Positions 5,560 to 7,328 of a stretch of DNA of 7,328 nucleotides are shown in pieces. A program made the translations under genes and the position numbers. The first letter of the stretch is position 1; each line of letters opens with the position of its first letter. Below the pieces are notes generated by a model that worked only from the letters and a program-made list of their open reading frames with translations, was not told the origin of the DNA and searched no databases. Origin of the DNA: JALYXS01 sp051003795. Its GTDB lineage: Bacteria; Acidobacteriota; Terriglobia; Bryobacterales; Bryobacteraceae. The stretch lies in contig JBPCKZ010000142.1 of NCBI GenBank assembly GCA_051003795.1, forward strand, positions 1 to 7,328. Direction: 5' to 3'.

Positions 5560-7014
5560 TTACGCGACGATCTTTTTCGCCACCACGCCGGCAACGTCCG
5601 TCAACCGGAAATCGCGTCCGCTGTAGCGGTAGGTCAGTTTCTCGTGGTCCAGGCCCAATAGATACAGCACCGTCGCGTGGAAATCGTGGATATGCATGCG
5701 ATCGTCCACCGCGTAATATCCAATATCGTCCGTGGCGCCATAAATAAATCCGGATTTCACGCCGCCGCCCGCCATCCAAATCGAATAGCCGTACGGATTG
5801 TGATCGCGCCCATCGCCGCCCTGCGATACCGGCGTGCGTCCGAACTCACCGGCCCAGATCACCAGAGTATCCTTCAACATGCCGCGAGCCTTCAGGTCTT
5901 TGAGCAAGCCGGCGATCGGCTTATCAACTTCCTTGGCGTTGGCGGTGTGCTTGGGAAAGAGTTCGCCATGCTGATCCCACTTATAGCTGTGCGTGCACTG
6001 CACGTAACGCACGCCGCGCTCGACCAGCCTTCGCGCCAGCAAGCACTGCCATCCGAAATCTTTGGTGACCTCTTCATCCAAGCCGTAAAGATTCTTCGTG
6101 GCTTCCGATTCCTTCTCCACTTGAAACGCTTCGGGCGCGCGCGACTGCATCCGGAACGCCAGCTCAAAGGCCTGAATGCGCGCCTCCAGCTGCGGATCTT
6201 CGTGGCGCATCTCCTTCTGTCGCCGGTTCACGTTTTGCAGCATGTCGAGCTCGAAACGCTGCTGATCGGAACTGTAATGCTTGTTGAGCAGATATTCGAT
6301 CGGCTCGCCTTCGATATCCGATACCTTCAGGCCCGCGTTGCCGATCGCCGTCCCTTGATACGATCCCGGCAGAAAGGCCGACCCCCAATTTTTCGATCCG
6401 CCGTGCGAAAGAGCCGGCTTGATGGTGATGAAGCCGGGAAGATCCCGATTCTCCGTGCCGAGTCCATACAGCGTCCACGAACCCATGCTGGGGCGCGTGA
6501 ACGTGTTCGATCCGGTGAAGGTCTGCAGCAGCGCCGCGCCGTGATCCACGCCATCGCCGACCATCGAACGGATCACGCAAAGATCGTCCGCGCAACTGCC
6601 CACATGCGGAAACAGCGCACTGACCGGAATGCCGCTCCGGCCGTAGTTCTTGAACTCCCAGGGGGATTTCATCAGCGGTCCGGCACTCCCGCCCGCGAAC
6701 GCCAAAGGGCGTTTGATGGGCAGAGGCTTGCCGTTGTCGCGCGTGAGCCGCTCCTTCGGATCGAAGGTATCGACGCTTGATGGGCCGCCGTGCATGAACA
6801 GAAAGATCACCCGCTTGGCCCGCGCCGGAAAGTGCGGCGGATGAGGAGCCATCGGATTTTGCGGCGTCCCCAGCGTTGTCGCCGAAAGCGTCGAGGCCTC
6901 GGCGAGCATTCCGGCCAATCCCAGAAATCCGAAGCCGCAGCCTGCCGCGCGGAGCATGGCGCGCCGCGTCGTTGGCGTTTCGGTCTCGTGAAACAGGCGT
7001 CTAATTTGGTCCAT
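5560..7014 (-). CDS. DUF1501 family exported protein (alkaline phosphatase-like fold)
   Basis: This complete 484-residue protein belongs to the DUF1501 family, distantly related to sulfatases and alkaline phosphatases; its reaction is not established. Near the N-terminus, TTRRAMLRAAG (15-25) and the hydrophobic stretch to about 43 look like a twin-arginine (Tat) signal, suggesting export of a folded, perhaps metal-binding, protein. Family motifs include FMHGGPSSVDTFDPK (73-87), GDGVDHGAA (153-161), WAGEFGRTP (387-395), GRDHNPYGYSIWMAGGGVK (402-420) and MHIHDFHATVLYLLGL (440-455). The Asp and His residues in these blocks are candidate metal ligands by analogy with the superfamily. The C-terminus (YRYSGRDFRLTDVAG) is also typical. 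The ATG at 7014 has an AGGGG ribosome binding site five bases upstream that overlaps the stop codon of the DUF1553 gene. DUF1501 and DUF1553 genes are commonly adjacent in Planctomycetota and Acidobacteriota, which supports a shared role. Confidence 0.93.
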   Translation of the reverse strand: MDQIRRLFHETETPTTRRAMLRAAGCGFGFLGLAGMLAEASTLSATTLGTPQNPMAPHPPHFPARAKRVIFLFMHGGPSSVDTFDPKERLTRDNGKPLPIKRPLAFAGGSAGPLMKSPWEFKNYGRSGIPVSALFPHVGSCADDLCVIRSMVGDGVDHGAALLQTFTGSNTFTRPSMGSWTLYGLGTENRDLPGFITIKPALSHGGSKNWGSAFLPGSYQGTAIGNAGLKVSDIEGEPIEYLLNKHYSSDQQRFELDMLQNVNRRQKEMRHEDPQLEARIQAFELAFRMQSRAPEAFQVEKESEATKNLYGLDEEVTKDFGWQCLLARRLVERGVRYVQCTHSYKWDQHGELFPKHTANAKEVDKPIAGLLKDLKARGMLKDTLVIWAGEFGRTPVSQGGDGRDHNPYGYSIWMAGGGVKSGFIYGATDDIGYYAVDDRMHIHDFHATVLYLLGLDHEKLTYRYSGRDFRLTDVAGVVAKKIVA

Positions 7015-7019
7015 GGCTA

Positions 7020-7024
7020 CCCCT
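7020..7024 (-). promoter_or_regulatory. Ribosome binding site of the DUF1501 gene, overlapping the upstream stop codon
   Basis: On the minus strand the junction reads TAGGGGTAGCCATG. The TAG stop of the DUF1553 gene (7023-7025) shares two bases with the AGGGG Shine-Dalgarno-like sequence, which lies five bases from the DUF1501 ATG. The arrangement favours translational coupling and supports the chosen start. It is the clearest ribosome binding site in the window. Confidence 0.65.
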
Positions 7025-7328
7025 AATCCAGGTAAACGAATTCATTCGAAGTCAGCAGAATGTGGCTGAAGCTCTCCCACGCGGCGAGGTCTGAAAGGCT
7101 ATCCGTCGCGTGAAACTTCCGCTTGAACCTCTCCATGTAGGTGAATGCGGAATCCACCTCCGCCGGCAGAGGCTGGCGATTCAGCGTCCGAACATACAAC
7201 TCTTCGAGACGCTGTTTATCCGATAACTTCGAATCCGCGAGCAGCGATTGCGCCACATTCTTCGAGCGTTCGAAAACGAACTCGCTGTTCATCATGAAAA
7301 GCGCCTGCGGCGCCACGTTGGTTAGCGA
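7023..7328 (-). CDS. DUF1553 (PSD1) domain protein, C-terminal part only
   Basis: Only the last 101 codons are in the window; the reading frame stays open to the right edge (the edge residues read SLTNVAPQAL), so the true start lies outside. The visible segment matches the C-terminal end of the DUF1553/PSD1 family: the block VAPQALFMMNSEFV, then RLEELYVRTLNRQPLPAEV, and a closing W-containing segment ending LLTSNEFVYLD. Full-length members are usually several hundred residues or more, often with DUF1549 and sometimes cytochrome-c-like domains upstream, and are exported. None of that part can be checked here. The biochemical role of the family is not established. The gene is followed by DUF1501 after eight bases, the usual partner arrangement. 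Confidence 0.88.
   Translation of the reverse strand, partial: SLTNVAPQALFMMNSEFVFERSKNVAQSLLADSKLSDKQRLEELYVRTLNRQPLPAEVDSAFTYMERFKRKFHATDSLSDLAAWESFSHILLTSNEFVYLD

Noticed and set aside
5541..5594. Longer esterase start at the TTG at 5594
   Set aside because: It would add 17 polar and basic residues in front of the signal peptide and overlap the DUF1501 gene by 35 bases. The ATG at 5543 gives a normal leader.
5677..6780. Long plus-strand open frame of 367 codons opposite the DUF1501 gene
   Set aside because: The opposite strand encodes a DUF1501 protein with clear family motifs. The plus-strand product is rich in Arg, His and Ala, without a recognisable domain, as expected for antisense frames in GC-rich genes.
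1..7328. Search by eye for CRISPR arrays, tRNA or rRNA genes, insertion sequences and attachment sites
   Set aside because: Nearly all of the window is densely coding for recognisable exported or membrane proteins. No spaced direct repeats, transposase motifs or structural RNA signatures were seen.

Overview
All supported genes in this window lie on the minus strand and read from right to left as two modules. The protein families (a DUF1553/DUF1501 pair, an SGNH esterase, and MacA-like adaptors with low-complexity inserts) and the GC-rich coding sequence suggest a Gram-negative soil-type bacterium. An acidobacterium of the Bryobacterales/Solibacter type fits best, with Planctomycetota or Verrucomicrobiota as alternatives. 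This is inferred from gene content; there is no rRNA or other marker gene.

Right-hand module (7328 down to 4824). It begins with the C-terminal end of a DUF1553 (PSD1) protein whose start lies beyond the window. Eight bases later comes a complete DUF1501 protein with a Tat-type leader, and sixteen bases after that a secreted GDSL/SGNH esterase. The tight spacing suggests one transcript for exported proteins. DUF1553 and DUF1501 have no firmly established biochemical role. The esterase suggests, but does not prove, work on an acylated substrate such as a carbohydrate.

A 113-base gap (4711-4823) separates the modules. It holds an exact TTGACA hexamer and AT-rich sequence, so it may carry a promoter for the left-hand module.

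Left-hand module (4710 down to 77). Three successive HlyD/MacA-type periplasmic adaptor (membrane fusion) proteins are separated by only 5 and 12 bases. All three keep the signal anchor, lipoyl half-motifs, coiled coil and beta-barrel, so they are paralogues. No inner-membrane pump or outer-membrane channel gene is visible. The first adaptor carries a Ser/Thr/Gly-rich insert of about 125 residues inside its first lipoyl half-motif. The third carries an Ala/Pro-rich insert of about 95 residues inside its beta-barrel domain and has a basic low-complexity tail. After the third gene, at the left edge, a G-run/C-run hairpin followed by T tracts looks like a terminator.

No mobile element, CRISPR array, tRNA or rRNA is visible. 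The most unusual content is the triple-adaptor cluster with its two different, domain-internal low-complexity inserts. The rest looks like ordinary chromosomal sequence for this kind of organism.
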